From contig NZ_FMCV01000023.1 in the NCBI RefSeq assembly GCF_900091565.1, positions 49,102-113,101 of the forward strand: 64,000 bases of DNA. The letters are read 5' to 3'. This document shows positions 7,608-16,727 of this stretch, in pieces; within the stretch, counting starts at the first letter, position 1; every line of letters starts with the position of its first letter. The position numbers and the translations under genes are program-made. Below the pieces are notes generated by a model. It ran no database searches, was not told the DNA's origin, and worked only from the letters and a program-made list of their open reading frames with translations. The stretch is from Micromonospora marina. Lineage in GTDB: Bacteria > Actinomycetota > Actinomycetes > Mycobacteriales > Micromonosporaceae.

Positions 7608-8593
7608 GTATCGGCACCGCCGGACGCGTCGCGGATGCCGTTGCGGACGGCGGCGGTGACCGTCTCGTCGCCGTTGTTGACGAACTCGGTCAGCCACTTG
7701 CGGAACTCGGCACCCAGGTCGTCGCGCTCGGCGGCGATCTGCACCACTGTCTGGAGGTAGCCGAGCGGCATGCCGGTGTCGTAGCGGGTGCCCCGGTAGA
7801 CGATGGCGTGCACCGGCACCCCCTCGGTACGCAGCAGCTCCATCGCGTCGGTCAGCTGGATCTCTCCGCCGCTGCCCGGCTCGGTACGCCGGATCGCGTC
7901 GAAGATCCGCCCGGGGAGCACGTACCGGCCGAGGACGGCGAGGTTGCTGGGCGCGTCCTCGGGGCTGGGCTTCTCCACCATGCCGGTGACCTTGACGACC
8001 TCGGCGACGTCGGAGTACTCCGACTCGGCGGGCTCGACGGACGCGATGCCGTACCGGCTGGTCTCCGCCGGATCGACCTCGAAGAACGCGAGCACCACGC
8101 CGCCGGTGCGGGCCTGGAGTTCCAGCATGGCCGGCAGCAGCGGCTCGGACGGCTTGACGAACTCGTCACCGAGCAGCACCGCGAAGGGCGCGTCGCCGAC
8201 GTGCGACTCGGCGTACCCGACGGCGTGGCCGAGGCCGAGCTGTTCCGGCTGGCGGACCGTGTAGATGGCGGCCAGTTCCTCGGTGCGCTTGACCTCGGCC
8301 AGCAGCTCCGGCTTCTTGGCGAGCCGTTCCTCCAGGTCCGACCGGCGGTCGAAGTGGTCCACCATCGAGGTTTTCCCGCGACCGGTGATCAGCAGGATGT
8401 CGTCGATGCCGGCCTGCGCGGCCTCCTCGACGATGTACTGCAACACCGGCCGGTCGACGACCGGCAGCAGTTCCTTGGGAATCGCCTTGGTGGCCGGCAG
8501 GAACCGGGTGGCCAGGCCGGCGGCCGGGATCACGGCCTTGACCGCGCGGGGGCGGCCGGGGGCCGCTGAGGGGTTCGCTGAGTGCTCCGACAT
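7604..8593 (-). CDS. galU: UTP-glucose-1-phosphate uridylyltransferase
   Basis: This 329-aa enzyme makes UDP-glucose for cell-wall and exopolysaccharide sugars. The nucleotidyltransferase signature IPAAGLATRFLPATKAIPKE occurs at residues 22-41. GPDE-type sugar-binding segments follow, such as VEKPSPEDAPSNLAVLGRY and RYDTGMPLGYLQ. The start is ATG 8593. It is the first gene of the galU-moeA-GNAT series, and 9 bases separate it from the stop of the upstream GGDEF gene. Confidence 0.93.
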   Translation of the reverse strand: MSEHSANPSAAPGRPRAVKAVIPAAGLATRFLPATKAIPKELLPVVDRPVLQYIVEEAAQAGIDDILLITGRGKTSMVDHFDRRSDLEERLAKKPELLAEVKRTEELAAIYTVRQPEQLGLGHAVGYAESHVGDAPFAVLLGDEFVKPSEPLLPAMLELQARTGGVVLAFFEVDPAETSRYGIASVEPAESEYSDVAEVVKVTGMVEKPSPEDAPSNLAVLGRYVLPGRIFDAIRRTEPGSGGEIQLTDAMELLRTEGVPVHAIVYRGTRYDTGMPLGYLQTVVQIAAERDDLGAEFRKWLTEFVNNGDETVTAAVRNGIRDASGGADT

Positions 8594-8602
8594 GTCGCGA
8601 GA

Positions 8603-10792
8603 CTATCGGCCACGGCTCTGCCGCGGCGGGTGAGGACCGGAAGACGCGCCGCCCTGGGCGGTGCCCGCCGGGTCCGCCGCGCCGGCCCGGGGCAGCCCGT
8701 CCGGCGGGCCGGCACCGGCGGCCACCACCGGGATCTCCCGGGTGGGCACCGGATCGGGCGCCGGGGCCAGCCGGTAGCCGTCGCGTCCGGCGGCCTTCGC
8801 CGCGTACAACGCGTCGTCGGCGGCGTCGAGCACCTGCTGGCCGCCGGCCGCGTGGTCCGGGTAGACGGCGATGCCGATGGAGACGGTCACCGGCACCCAC
8901 ACCGGCTCGTCGCCGCTCCCCTCGACCGCGACCGGCTGGTCGCGTACCACCGCGCCGAGCCGCTCGGCGACGATCGTGGCACCCCGGGCGTCGGTCTCCG
9001 GCAGCAGCACCACGAACTCCTCGCCGCCCTGCCGGAACGCCAGGTCCACCTCGCGGATCACGCCGCGTACCCGGCGGGCGAACTCGACCAGCACGGCGTC
9101 CCCGGCGGCGTGTCCCCAGGTGTCGTTGACGTTCTTGAACCGGTCCAGGTCGAGCGCGAGGACGCTGAGCATCCGGCCGAACCGGTTCGCCCGCTCCACC
9201 TCGCGGCGGATCGACTCGCGCAGGTAGCGGTAGTTCCACAGCCCGGTGAGCGGGTCGGTGAGGGAGAGCCGCTGCGCCTCCTCGTGCACCCGGACGTTCT
9301 CCACCGCGACCGCCGCGTGCCCGGCGAACGTCCGCAGCGTCACCACGTCGTCGTCGTGGAACTCGTGCCCGCCGACCCGGTCGTAGAGCACGAGCACGCC
9401 GAGCGCCGCACAGTCCGAGCCGGACGGGTCGCCGTCGGCGGGCGGGTGGCCGGGCCGGTCCGGGCCGCGCGGCTCGGCGCCGCCGGGGGTGGCGAACGGC
9501 ACCGCCACGTACGTCTCGCAGGTAGGCTCCCCGGTCGGCGCGTCCGGCGGCGCCCACCGTCCGCGCAGCGGTTCGCCGGTGGCGGCCACCGCGCCGAGCA
9601 CCCCGGCGCCGACCGGCACCCGCAGCGTCGCCGGGTCGGCCGGGTCGGGCGTCGGCCAGCGTCCGGTCAGCCCCTCCACGCACCGGCCGACGAGTACGCC
9701 GTCGCCGTCGACCAGCAGCACCGCGCCGGCCTGGGCGCCGGTCGCGGCGATCGCGCTGTCCAGGATCACCCGCAGGATGCGTTGCAGGTCGTGCGTGCTG
9801 GCGAGCGTGTCGCCGAGCACGGCGAGATGGTTGCGGAGCTGGTCGCGGCTGCTGGTCAGCGCCGTCACGTAGGTGCCGGTCTCCCGGGTCATCCGGTTGA
9901 ACGCGCTCGCCAGCCGCCCTACCTCGTCGCGGCTGCGCACCGGCACCCGGGCGCTCAGGTCGCCGCGCGCCACCCGGTCCACCGCGCCGGCCAGCTCACC
10001 GAGCGGCCGGGTGGTCACCCGGGCCAGTCGCCAGGCGGCGAGCACCGCGAGCAGGGCGGCGAGCGCCACGGCGGCGATCAGCGCCCCGTACAGGCCCGGC
10101 GCACGCTCCCCCGGCACCGACAGCACCAGCGGCAGCGGCTGACCGGGAGACGGACCGACGCGGCGCACGTACCGGCCGTCGCCGGTCCCGGTCACCCGGT
10201 TCCCGTCCGCCTTGCCGGCGGCGGCCAGCACCGCTGCGCGTACCCCCTGCTCCTCGGTCGTGTGGGTGATGCCGCCGGGGTCGTCGAGGAGGGTGACCCC
10301 GACGCCGGTCACGGCGGCGAGCCGCGCCACGAAGGCCCGGTCGACGGGCTGGGCGGCGGCGACCGCGCCCAGGTCGGTGCCGGCCGGGTCGCGGAGCCCG
10401 ACCCGGGCGGAGAGCGCTCCGGCTCCGGTGGCGGGCGAGCCGGCGCAGTCCTGCCAGCGCCCGGCCGGCCCGCCGGCCGTGGCGTAGGTGGTGCGGCCGG
10501 CGGCGTCGGCCATCCGCACGGCGGCGGCCAGGCCCCGGGCGACCACCTGGTCGGCCGCACGAGACCGGGCGGCCGGGTCGCCGACCAGCGCGACCGCGTC
10601 GGCCGCCGCGCGGAGTTGCTGGCAGAGCGCGTCGATCGAGGTACGGACACCGGCCGCGGCCAGGCCCAGGCGCTCGGTGGCGCGGCTGTGGTCGACGGCG
10701 CTGAGCGTGACCCCGACGAAGAACGCGCCGAGCAGGACGGGGCCGAGGACCACCGCGAGGAAAGCCGCCGTCAACCGCCCGCGTAGCGTCAA
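8603..10792 (-). CDS. Membrane diguanylate cyclase with HAMP, GAF and GGDEF domains
   Basis: The protein has an N-terminal membrane segment (LTAAFLAVVLGPVLLGAFFV), a roughly 200-residue extracellular sensory part, and a second membrane segment near residues 240-260. These are followed by a HAMP linker (TTRPLGELAGAVDRVARGDL), a GAF domain and a C-terminal GGDEF domain. The active-site loop is GGEEF and an RxxD (REVD) inhibitory site lies five residues before it, so both c-di-GMP synthesis and product inhibition are predicted. I chose TTG 10792, which has GGGGGGAAGA upstream; an ATG at 10846 would add 18 residues but lacks a ribosome binding site. No EAL domain is present. Confidence 0.85.
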   Translation of the reverse strand: MTLRGRLTAAFLAVVLGPVLLGAFFVGVTLSAVDHSRATERLGLAAAGVRTSIDALCQQLRAAADAVALVGDPAARSRAADQVVARGLAAAVRMADAAGRTTYATAGGPAGRWQDCAGSPATGAGALSARVGLRDPAGTDLGAVAAAQPVDRAFVARLAAVTGVGVTLLDDPGGITHTTEEQGVRAAVLAAAGKADGNRVTGTGDGRYVRRVGPSPGQPLPLVLSVPGERAPGLYGALIAAVALAALLAVLAAWRLARVTTRPLGELAGAVDRVARGDLSARVPVRSRDEVGRLASAFNRMTRETGTYVTALTSSRDQLRNHLAVLGDTLASTHDLQRILRVILDSAIAATGAQAGAVLLVDGDGVLVGRCVEGLTGRWPTPDPADPATLRVPVGAGVLGAVAATGEPLRGRWAPPDAPTGEPTCETYVAVPFATPGGAEPRGPDRPGHPPADGDPSGSDCAALGVLVLYDRVGGHEFHDDDVVTLRTFAGHAAVAVENVRVHEEAQRLSLTDPLTGLWNYRYLRESIRREVERANRFGRMLSVLALDLDRFKNVNDTWGHAAGDAVLVEFARRVRGVIREVDLAFRQGGEEFVVLLPETDARGATIVAERLGAVVRDQPVAVEGSGDEPVWVPVTVSIGIAVYPDHAAGGQQVLDAADDALYAAKAAGRDGYRLAPAPDPVPTREIPVVAAGAGPPDGLPRAGAADPAGTAQGGASSGPHPPRQSRGR

Positions 10793-10874
10793 TCTTCCCC
10801 CCGGAAGTTCCGCTCCCTTGGTGCGATGCTGACACAGAGCGACCATTAGGCAAGCGTTGCGTCAGGAGTGTTGC

Positions 10875-11522
10875 GTGCCGGAATTTTCGGATGAAGCGCA
10901 CGATGCGAAGCGGGAGATGCGCATCGCGCTACTCGCCGCGCGCCGGTCGCTGTCCGCGGCCGACCGCGCGGTGGCTGCGGCCGCCGTCCAGGCCGAGCTG
11001 GTGACGTTGGTACGCCGGCTGCGGCCGGCCAGGATGAGCGCGTACGTCCCGGTCGCCTCGGAGCCCGGCGGGGACGACCTGCCGGACGTGCTGCGCGCCG
11101 CGCTGCCGCCCGACGCCGAGCTGCTGCTGCCGGTGCTCCGCGAGGACCTGGACCTGGACTGGGCCCCGTACACCGGCCCGGAGTCGCTGCGCGCCGCCGG
11201 CCGGGGCCTGCGCGAGCCGACCGCCTCGCCCCGGGGGCGTTCCGCCGTGGCCGGAGCCGGCCTGGTCGTGGTGCCGGCGGTCGCGGTCGACCGCCGGGGC
11301 GTCCGGCTGGGCCGGGGCGGCGGCTCGTACGACCGCGCGCTGGCCCGGGTGCCCGCGACGGTGCCGACCGTGGCGCTGCTGCACGACGGCGAGCTGGTGG
11401 AGGCGGTGCCCGCCCTGCCGCACGACCGCCCGGTGCACTGTGTGATCACTCCAGCCGACGGGCTCGTGGCGGTCCCGGGTGTGGGCCCGGGCGCTTCCGC
11501 TGGACGAACCCGGGGGTCATGA
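10875..11522 (+). CDS. 5-formyltetrahydrofolate cyclo-ligase
   Basis: This 215-aa enzyme converts 5-formyl-THF to 5,10-methenyl-THF using ATP. Seen are the N-terminal KREMRIALLAARRSL helix, the PVASEPGGDDL region and the nucleotide-binding GRGGGSYDRAL motif near residue 150. The GTG start at 10875 is chosen because AGGAG lies 8 bases upstream. The gene is divergent from the diguanylate cyclase, sharing an 80-base intergenic region with no clear promoter motif. Confidence 0.88.
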   Translation: MPEFSDEAHDAKREMRIALLAARRSLSAADRAVAAAAVQAELVTLVRRLRPARMSAYVPVASEPGGDDLPDVLRAALPPDAELLLPVLREDLDLDWAPYTGPESLRAAGRGLREPTASPRGRSAVAGAGLVVVPAVAVDRRGVRLGRGGGSYDRALARVPATVPTVALLHDGELVEAVPALPHDRPVHCVITPADGLVAVPGVGPGASAGRTRGS

Positions 11523-11585
11523 CGCACCATTGGCACTCGAAGACCACGAGTGCCAGAAGGCCGTGCCGAAGATCCGGAGGAGAAC

Positions 11586-11933
11586 GTGCCCACGTACCAG
11601 TACGCCTGCACCGCGTGCGGCCACCAGCTCGAGGCGGTGCAGTCCTTCTCGGACGAGCCGCTGACCGAGTGCCCGGCGTGTGAGGGGCGGCTGCGCAAGC
11701 TCTTCAACTCGGTGGGCATCGTGTTCAAGGGCTCCGGCTTCTACCGCACGGACTCCCGTTCGTCCGGCTCCGACAACGGCACCTCGACCACGAGCAAGCC
11801 GGCCAAGTCCGAGTCGTCGTCCTCGTCGTCGGACTCCTCGTCGTCGTCCTCCTCGTCCGGTTCGTCCTCGTCGTCCGGCTCGGGGTCGGGGTCGACGGCG
11901 AGCAAGGCACCGGCGGCGTCCAGCTCGTCCTGA
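11586..11933 (+). CDS. FmdB-family zinc-ribbon protein with Ser-rich tail
   Basis: This 115-aa protein begins PTYQYACTACGHQLEAVQSF. Four cysteines arranged as CTAC and CPAC form the FmdB regulatory zinc ribbon, followed by KLFNSVGIVFKGSGFYRTD, the family's conserved end. The last 60 residues are almost pure Ser with Gly and Lys. The GTG start follows GGAGGAGAAC. FmdB proteins are small and of uncertain function, and this position downstream of the cyclo-ligase and before a SAF protein is conserved in actinobacteria. Confidence 0.9.
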   Translation: MPTYQYACTACGHQLEAVQSFSDEPLTECPACEGRLRKLFNSVGIVFKGSGFYRTDSRSSGSDNGTSTTSKPAKSESSSSSSDSSSSSSSSGSSSSSGSGSGSTASKAPAASSSS

Positions 11934-11951
11934 CCCGCTGTCGCACGCGAC

Positions 11952-11983
11952 ACGTGGCCGTTCCCGCTCGGGGGCGGCCACGT
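11952..11983 (+). terminator. Stem-loop after fmdB
   Basis: ACGTGGCCG pairs with CGGCCACGT around a 14-base loop, 18 bases after the FmdB stop. Only a short T-poor tail follows, so it may be a weak or rho-dependent terminator. The remainder of the gap to 12226 contains a second weaker inverted repeat (GCGGATG/GCATCCGC near 11993-12034) and nothing coding. Confidence 0.5.
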
Positions 11984-12226
11984 TCCCGTTAGCGGCGGAT
12001 GCTCGCCACCTCGGCGAGGTTGCTGCATCCGCCGGTCCGGAAGCAGCAAGTCCCCCGAGCTGGCGGTCCCGGCCGCACCGGGCCTCCGCGCCGGTGACGG
12101 CGGGCCCGCCCGAAGGCGTGGTTTTCCACAGGCCGGCGGGTTATCCACAGGCGCGGGCGGTGGGGCGGCGCGCACCGGGAGTCCGGGCCTAGCCTGCGGT
12201 CGGACGACAGGCGGCGGGAGGCAGCG

Positions 12227-12703
12227 GTGACGGATGGCGAGGGGACGTTGCGTCCGGTCCGCTGGCGCGGGTTGCCCCGGCGCCGGACGCTGCTGCGGGT
12301 GACGCTCGTCGCGGTGCTGCTGGGGTTGGCCGCGGCGGTGCTCCAGACGCCGCCGTCCTGCCCACCGCCCCGCGTCCCGCCGGCCGCCTCGGCGACGGCG
12401 TCGCCGTCCGGCGGCATCCGCGCGCTGCCGGCCGGTGCGGTGGGCGTACCGATCCGGCTGGCCGAGCCGGCGGCCCTCGCGGTGCTGCGCCCGGGCGCCC
12501 GCGTCGACCTGCTCGTCGTCCCGGCCGGCGGCTCGCCCGACCCGACGCTGCTGGCGCCCCGCGCGCTGGTGCTCGACGTGGTCGGCACCACCGGGGCTGT
12601 CGACGGCTCCTCGGCGCTCTACCTGGCGCTGCCGCCGGAGCAGGCCCGGCGGGCGGTCGGACTACCGGAGGGCAGTCGCTTCGCCGTGGTCGTCCGCGGC
12701 TGA
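12227..12703 (+). CDS. SAF-domain (RcpC/CpaB-like) membrane-anchored protein
   Basis: This 158-aa protein has basic residues 10-22 and then an N-terminal membrane segment (LLRVTLVAVLLGLAAAVLQT). A short Pro-rich linker leads to a SAF-like beta-clip domain (RALPAGAVGVPIRLAEPAAL and VDLLVVPAGG) that resembles the CpaB/RcpC pilus assembly proteins. The GTG start follows GGGAGGCAGC. No pilus genes are adjacent; in actinobacteria this gene is usually found beside fmdB, so a role in envelope assembly is only inferred. Confidence 0.7.
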   Translation: MTDGEGTLRPVRWRGLPRRRTLLRVTLVAVLLGLAAAVLQTPPSCPPPRVPPAASATASPSGGIRALPAGAVGVPIRLAEPAALAVLRPGARVDLLVVPAGGSPDPTLLAPRALVLDVVGTTGAVDGSSALYLALPPEQARRAVGLPEGSRFAVVVRG

Positions 12704-12754
12704 CCCGAACCGGTCCGCCCTGGTGCCGTGCGGTCGGCCTCGGCCCGGCGCTGA

Positions 12755-12931
12755 TCAGCCCCAGTGCGGGGGGCGTTCGGCGAGCAGCCAGTCGTCGCTG
12801 CCGCCGGGGCGCTCGCCCCAGCCGCGGTCGGTGTCGTCGCTTGTCTGCTCGGGCAGCACCACGAAGTCGTCGCTGAGGTCGACCACGCGGTCGTCGTCGT
12901 CGCGCGGTGTCCGGATGGCGGGGTCGGTCAC
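12755..12931 (-). CDS. Small acidic actinobacterial protein ending in RPPHW
   Basis: This 58-aa frame starts at GTG 12931 and is rich in Asp (RTPRDDDDRVVDLSDDFVVL), then has DRGWGERP and ends LLAERPPHWG. Small proteins with a C-terminal RPPHW signature preceded by acidic residues are widespread in actinobacteria with no known function. The ribosome binding site is weak. A longer frame extending upstream through the divergent gene is antisense noise. Confidence 0.6.
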   Translation of the reverse strand: MTDPAIRTPRDDDDRVVDLSDDFVVLPEQTSDDTDRGWGERPGGSDDWLLAERPPHWG

Positions 12932-13113
12932 GAGCAGCAACGATACCGCCGGACGGGCCGCCCGCTCGATCCCGCACACCGGCCGGGTCGTGTCGAGCCC
13001 GGCCGTACCGGGCCAAAGCTGCGGAATTCCATCACCGAGCGCGACGGGCCGCAGCGGCGGTGATCGACGCGTCGGGCGGCCGACCGGCCGGGGCGTTGGT
13101 AGCGTCGGACGGC

Positions 13114-13755
13114 GTGACGACGCCGAGCGGTGGCAGCCCCGACGACGAGACCTGGCGACGCCCGCAGCAACCGGCCACGGCCGGGGAGAACGCCTCCGGG
13201 GCGGTCCCCCCGGAAGCGGACGGCCCGAGCGGTCCTGGATCTCGGCCGGGCGGTGCCGGCGGAGATCATGACCCGGACCGCACCGGCGTTCCGGCCGGGA
13301 CCACCGGGCAGCCCGATCCGGGCACCCCCGCGGCGGACCCGACCGCAGCCGGGAGGATCCACACCGCCGGAACCGACGCCGGAGACGCGGACACGCCGGA
13401 GGCCGCCGGGAACGCCAGCCCGTGGTCACGCGAGGCGGCCACCGACAGCCCGTGGGCCCGGTCCGAGGCGGCGGGCGGCTGGACGGTCGCCGGTGGCGCG
13501 TGGCCGGGCCCGCCCGGTGGCGGCACCCCTGCCTCGGGGTACGCGGGACCGCCGCCGAGCACGCCCCCACCGCCCGGGTGGCGGCCACCGGTACACGTGC
13601 AGCCGTCACCGCCCCGCCGGCTCCCGCCGCAGGACATGGCCGCGATGGACCAGGCGGAGCAGCGCGCGCAGCGGCTCACCTACGGCATCGGGGCCGCCGT
13701 CGCCGTGGTGCTGGTGCTGCTCACCTGTCTGCTGTGCTCGCGGGTGCTGTTCTGA
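13114..13755 (+). CDS. Low-complexity Pro/Gly-rich protein with C-terminal membrane anchor
   Basis: This 213-aa protein starts at GTG 13114. Residues 1-175 are disordered and rich in Gly, Pro, Ala and Asp. Residues about 190-212 form the only membrane helix (GIGAAVAVVLVLLTCLLCSR), placed at the extreme C-terminus like a tail anchor. I do not recognise a family. Its stop codon is 1 base from the convergent DUF2231 gene. Confidence 0.6.
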   Translation: MTTPSGGSPDDETWRRPQQPATAGENASGAVPPEADGPSGPGSRPGGAGGDHDPDRTGVPAGTTGQPDPGTPAADPTAAGRIHTAGTDAGDADTPEAAGNASPWSREAATDSPWARSEAAGGWTVAGGAWPGPPGGGTPASGYAGPPPSTPPPPGWRPPVHVQPSPPRRLPPQDMAAMDQAEQRAQRLTYGIGAAVAVVLVLLTCLLCSRVLF

Positions 13756-13756
13756 G

Positions 13757-14245
13757 TCAGACGACGCCGTCCCAGACCATCTTGGCGCCGCTGTCCCCGG
13801 TCCAGTAGACGTACACGAGCGCGAAGACCGCGAGCACGGCCACCACGACGGTGAGCACCACCGGGAGCCAGCGAGGCAGGTTCCGGCCCGCGACGAAGCG
13901 GCTCGTCGACAGCACGAGCAGCAGCGCGGCGACGCCGAGCCCGAGCGCGAACCAGAACAGCATGTCGCCGTACTCGGCGTGCTCACTGATCTGCTGGAGC
14001 CGGTCCGGCGGGTAGCCCTTCGCGCGCAGGGCCTCCTCCAGTTCCTCGCCGGACTCGGTCGCCACCCAGGCGACGATCGGGGTGACGACGGCGAGCGCCG
14101 CGACCGCCCAGTCGAGGCGGTGCCGCCAGCGGGGCAGCACCCCGTACCCGACGGCGAGCAGTGCCAGCAGCGGCACCAGCACCACCGCCGCGTGGATGAC
14201 CAGCACGTGGGCCGGCAGACCGTTGATTTCCCTGAACACCGACAC
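13757..14245 (-). CDS. DUF2231-family four-helix membrane protein
   Basis: This 162-aa protein has GLPAHVLVIHAAVVLVPLLA at residues 9-28, the family-defining His-containing first helix, and three further membrane helices. The final helix leads into VYWTGDSGAKMVW, as in DUF2231 proteins. Members carry conserved histidines and are suspected to bind haem or metal; the function is unknown. The start is ATG 14245 after TCGGTGT, which gives a weak ribosome binding site. Confidence 0.85.
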   Translation of the reverse strand: MSVFREINGLPAHVLVIHAAVVLVPLLALLAVGYGVLPRWRHRLDWAVAALAVVTPIVAWVATESGEELEEALRAKGYPPDRLQQISEHAEYGDMLFWFALGLGVAALLLVLSTSRFVAGRNLPRWLPVVLTVVVAVLAVFALVYVYWTGDSGAKMVWDGVV

Positions 14246-14400
14246 CTCCGGCGAGTGGGTGGTTTGGCGCGCTCAGCGTACGGCGTGCCGCCGTCTTCCT
14301 CGATACACGCGGGCGCGGCGGAACCCGTTCACCTGTGGCCCCGGCCACGGGTGAACGACGCTCGCTTGTCGGCCCGACTGCCCCGTGCTGTCATGGATCC

Positions 14401-14829
14401 ATGTCCACAGGCGAGGATCTGCTCCGGTCGAGGGGTCTACGGGTCACCCGGCCTCGCCTCGCCGTCCTGGACGTGCTCTCCGCCGGCGGCCACCTGGAGG
14501 TCGACGAGATCACCCGCCGGGTCCGCCAGCGCATCGACTCGGTCTCCACCCAGGCCGTCTACGACGTGCTCGGGGCCCTGTCCCGGGCCGGCCTGTCCCG
14601 CCGGATCGAGCCGGCCGGCAGTCCGGCGCGGTACGAGGCCCGGGTCGGCGACAATCACCACCACGTGGTGTGCCGGGGCTGCGGGCAGATCGCCGACGTG
14701 GACTGCGCGGTCGGCAGCGCCCCCTGCCTGGACCCGAACGTGGCGCACGGCTTCGAGCTGGACGAGGCGGAAGTGACCTTCTGGGGTCTCTGCCCGGCCT
14801 GCCAGTCCCGCCGCTCCGCCGACGACTGA
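14401..14829 (+). CDS. Fur-family metalloregulator
   Basis: This 142-aa protein has an N-terminal winged helix (LRSRGLRVTRPRLAVLDVLS), the regulatory metal region DNHHHVVCRGCGQIADVDC, and a closing CPAC. Two CxxC pairs build the structural zinc site. The pattern resembles FurA/CatR-type peroxide or iron sensors rather than Zur. No katG or catalase gene is adjacent, so the regulon is not visible here. The start is ATG 14401; an in-frame upstream GTG is not favoured. Confidence 0.85.
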   Translation: MSTGEDLLRSRGLRVTRPRLAVLDVLSAGGHLEVDEITRRVRQRIDSVSTQAVYDVLGALSRAGLSRRIEPAGSPARYEARVGDNHHHVVCRGCGQIADVDCAVGSAPCLDPNVAHGFELDEAEVTFWGLCPACQSRRSADD

Positions 14830-14905
14830 CAGTCGCGCCGAGGACGGCCGCCGCCTGGCCGCCGCACCGAGGACGGCGGACGGCGGCGCGTGGCACTCTT
14901 GATCG

Positions 14906-15757
14906 GTGGACACCGAAGACCTCGGCCTCTTCGGTCCGGGATCGGTCACGTGGAAGGTGCACGAGGAACCGATCCTGATCGTCGCCGGCCTGCGCTCGCT
15001 CTATCTCCAGGCGCTGCACCCCCGCACGATGGCCGGCGTCGCCCAGAACAGCAACTACCGCACCGACGCCTGGGGGCGGCTGGTCCGCACGGCGACGTAC
15101 GTGGGGACGACGATCTACGGCACCACCGCCGAGGCCGAGGCGGCCGGGCGACGACTGCGTACGCGGCACGCCCGGATGCGCGCCACCGACCCGTTCACCG
15201 GTGAGGAGTTCCGCGTCGACGATCCGGAGCTGCTGCGGTGGGTGCACGTCACCGAGGTCGAGTCGTTCGTGAGCACCGCCCGGCGGGCCGGGCTGGCGCT
15301 GACCGACGACGAGGTGGACGGCTACTACACCGAGCAGCGCCGGTCGGCGGCCCTGGTGGGGCTGGGCCCGGGCGACGTGCCGGGCACCGCCGCGGAGGTG
15401 GCCGACTACTACCGGGACGTGCGCCCGCAGTTGCGGATGACCCGGGAGGCGGCCGAGACAGCGGTGTTCCTGACCGCGCCGCCGATCCCGTGGAAGCTCA
15501 GCCTGCCGGCGCGGGTCGGCCTGAACCTGGGCCCGCCGCGCTGGGCGTACTTCGGGATCGCCGCCACCGCGCTGGGGATGCTGCCGCCCTGGGCGTTGCG
15601 GCTGTACGGCGGGCTGGGCCTGCCCACCACCGCCCTGTCGGCGGACCTGAGCGCGCGGGCGCTGCGGCTGGCGCTGGCCGCGGTGCCCCGGCGCTACCGG
15701 GAGGGCCCGTTGCAGCAGGCCGCCAAGGAACGCGCCGCCCGCCTGACCGCGGCCTGA
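14906..15757 (+). CDS. DUF2236 / MpaB-like oxygenase
   Basis: This 283-aa protein belongs to the family of latex-clearing protein and fungal MpaB catalytic domains. Seen are LYLQALHPRTMAGVAQNS (residues 32-49), a WVHVTEVESF block that supplies the second haem-environment His, and a C-terminal helix-rich part. In characterised members a haem-bound oxygen cleaves double bonds; the substrate here is unknown. The start is GTG 14906. It stands alone between fur and the nuclease gene. Confidence 0.8.
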   Translation: MDTEDLGLFGPGSVTWKVHEEPILIVAGLRSLYLQALHPRTMAGVAQNSNYRTDAWGRLVRTATYVGTTIYGTTAEAEAAGRRLRTRHARMRATDPFTGEEFRVDDPELLRWVHVTEVESFVSTARRAGLALTDDEVDGYYTEQRRSAALVGLGPGDVPGTAAEVADYYRDVRPQLRMTREAAETAVFLTAPPIPWKLSLPARVGLNLGPPRWAYFGIAATALGMLPPWALRLYGGLGLPTTALSADLSARALRLALAAVPRRYREGPLQQAAKERAARLTAA

Positions 15758-15770
15758 CGGCGCAACGCAC

Positions 15771-16715
15771 TCACTCCGGGCCGGCGAGGCGCTCGACTGC
15801 GGACCAGGGCTCCTTGCCCGGGGTCTGCGCGCCGGTCGGGCACGTACGCCGGTAGTCGCACCAGCCGCACCGCGGACCCGGCTCGGTGGGGAACGCCGTG
15901 TCGGGGTCGGCGCCGTCGGCCACCGCGCGCTCGGCGGCCATGATGTCGCGGGCGGTGTCCTCGGCGCGGGTGAGCTGCCGCCGCAGGGACTCCGGTGTGT
16001 GCTCGTGCGCGGCTACGGTGCCGGTGGGCAGGTGGTGCAGCTCGACCCGGCGGCACGGCTTGCGGAACACCCGCTCGGCCGCGTAAGCGTAGAGCGCGAG
16101 CGCCTGCGAGCCGCGCGCGTCGTCGGTGTCGAGGCCGGTGCGGCCGGTCTTGTAGTCGACGATGACCAGCTCGGGCCGCCCGTCGGGGCCGGGGCGCGAG
16201 TCGATCCGGTCGGTGCGGCCGTTGAACGCGAGCACAACGGTCTTGACCGCGACCACCCGTTCCACGCCGACCGGCTCGTCGGCCGGATCGAGGCCCGTCA
16301 CGTAGCTCTCCAGCCAGGTCAGTGCCCGCCGGAAGGCGTCGCGCTCCTGCTCGTCGTCGCGGTAGCCCTCGCGGACCCAGGCGCCCTTGAGCAGCGTGCC
16401 GAGCACCTCGGGGCGGCGGCGGCCGGCGTCCAGCGCGTACCAGTTCTTCAGCGCGGTGTGGACGCTCGCGCCGAGCGAGTTGTGCGCCCAGGGCGGGCCC
16501 TTGGGCGGCGCGGGCCGGTCCACGTAGGCGTAGCGGTAGCGGCGGGGACAGTCCGCGTACGCGCCGAGCTTGCTCGGGGTGCATACGAACAGGCGTTCCG
16601 GCATGCCCTCGAAGCCGAGCTGCTCGGACTGCTCGGCGCGAGGTCGGGGAGCCCGGGAGCCGCTGGCTGCTGACGGTCGTCGCACCCGGAGAATCCTGCC
16701 ATCCGGGTACGACAC
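15771..16715 (-). CDS. RecB-like PD-(D/E)XK nuclease with Fe-S cluster
   Basis: This 314-aa protein has SKLGAYADCPRRYRY at residues 49-63, where the first Cys of a 4Fe-4S cluster sits. It then has FNGRTDRID and LVIVDYKTGR (catalytic Asp and D-x-K), and near the C-terminus CGWCDYRRTC, the other three cluster cysteines. This Cys-4 arrangement marks AddB/Cas4-like single-strand exonucleases. No helicase is adjacent, so it probably acts alone in repair. GTG 16715 is taken as the start, but an internal ATG near residue 38 is possible. Confidence 0.88.
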   Translation of the reverse strand: MSYPDGRILRVRRPSAASGSRAPRPRAEQSEQLGFEGMPERLFVCTPSKLGAYADCPRRYRYAYVDRPAPPKGPPWAHNSLGASVHTALKNWYALDAGRRRPEVLGTLLKGAWVREGYRDDEQERDAFRRALTWLESYVTGLDPADEPVGVERVVAVKTVVLAFNGRTDRIDSRPGPDGRPELVIVDYKTGRTGLDTDDARGSQALALYAYAAERVFRKPCRRVELHHLPTGTVAAHEHTPESLRRQLTRAEDTARDIMAAERAVADGADPDTAFPTEPGPRCGWCDYRRTCPTGAQTPGKEPWSAVERLAGPE

Positions 16716-16727
16716 CGGACGACCCGC

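Noticed and set aside
11756..11930. Ser-codon repeat (TCG/TCC/TCT) as a possible CRISPR or microsatellite
   Set aside because: It is the serine-rich tail of the FmdB protein in the right frame; there are no spacers or conserved repeats.
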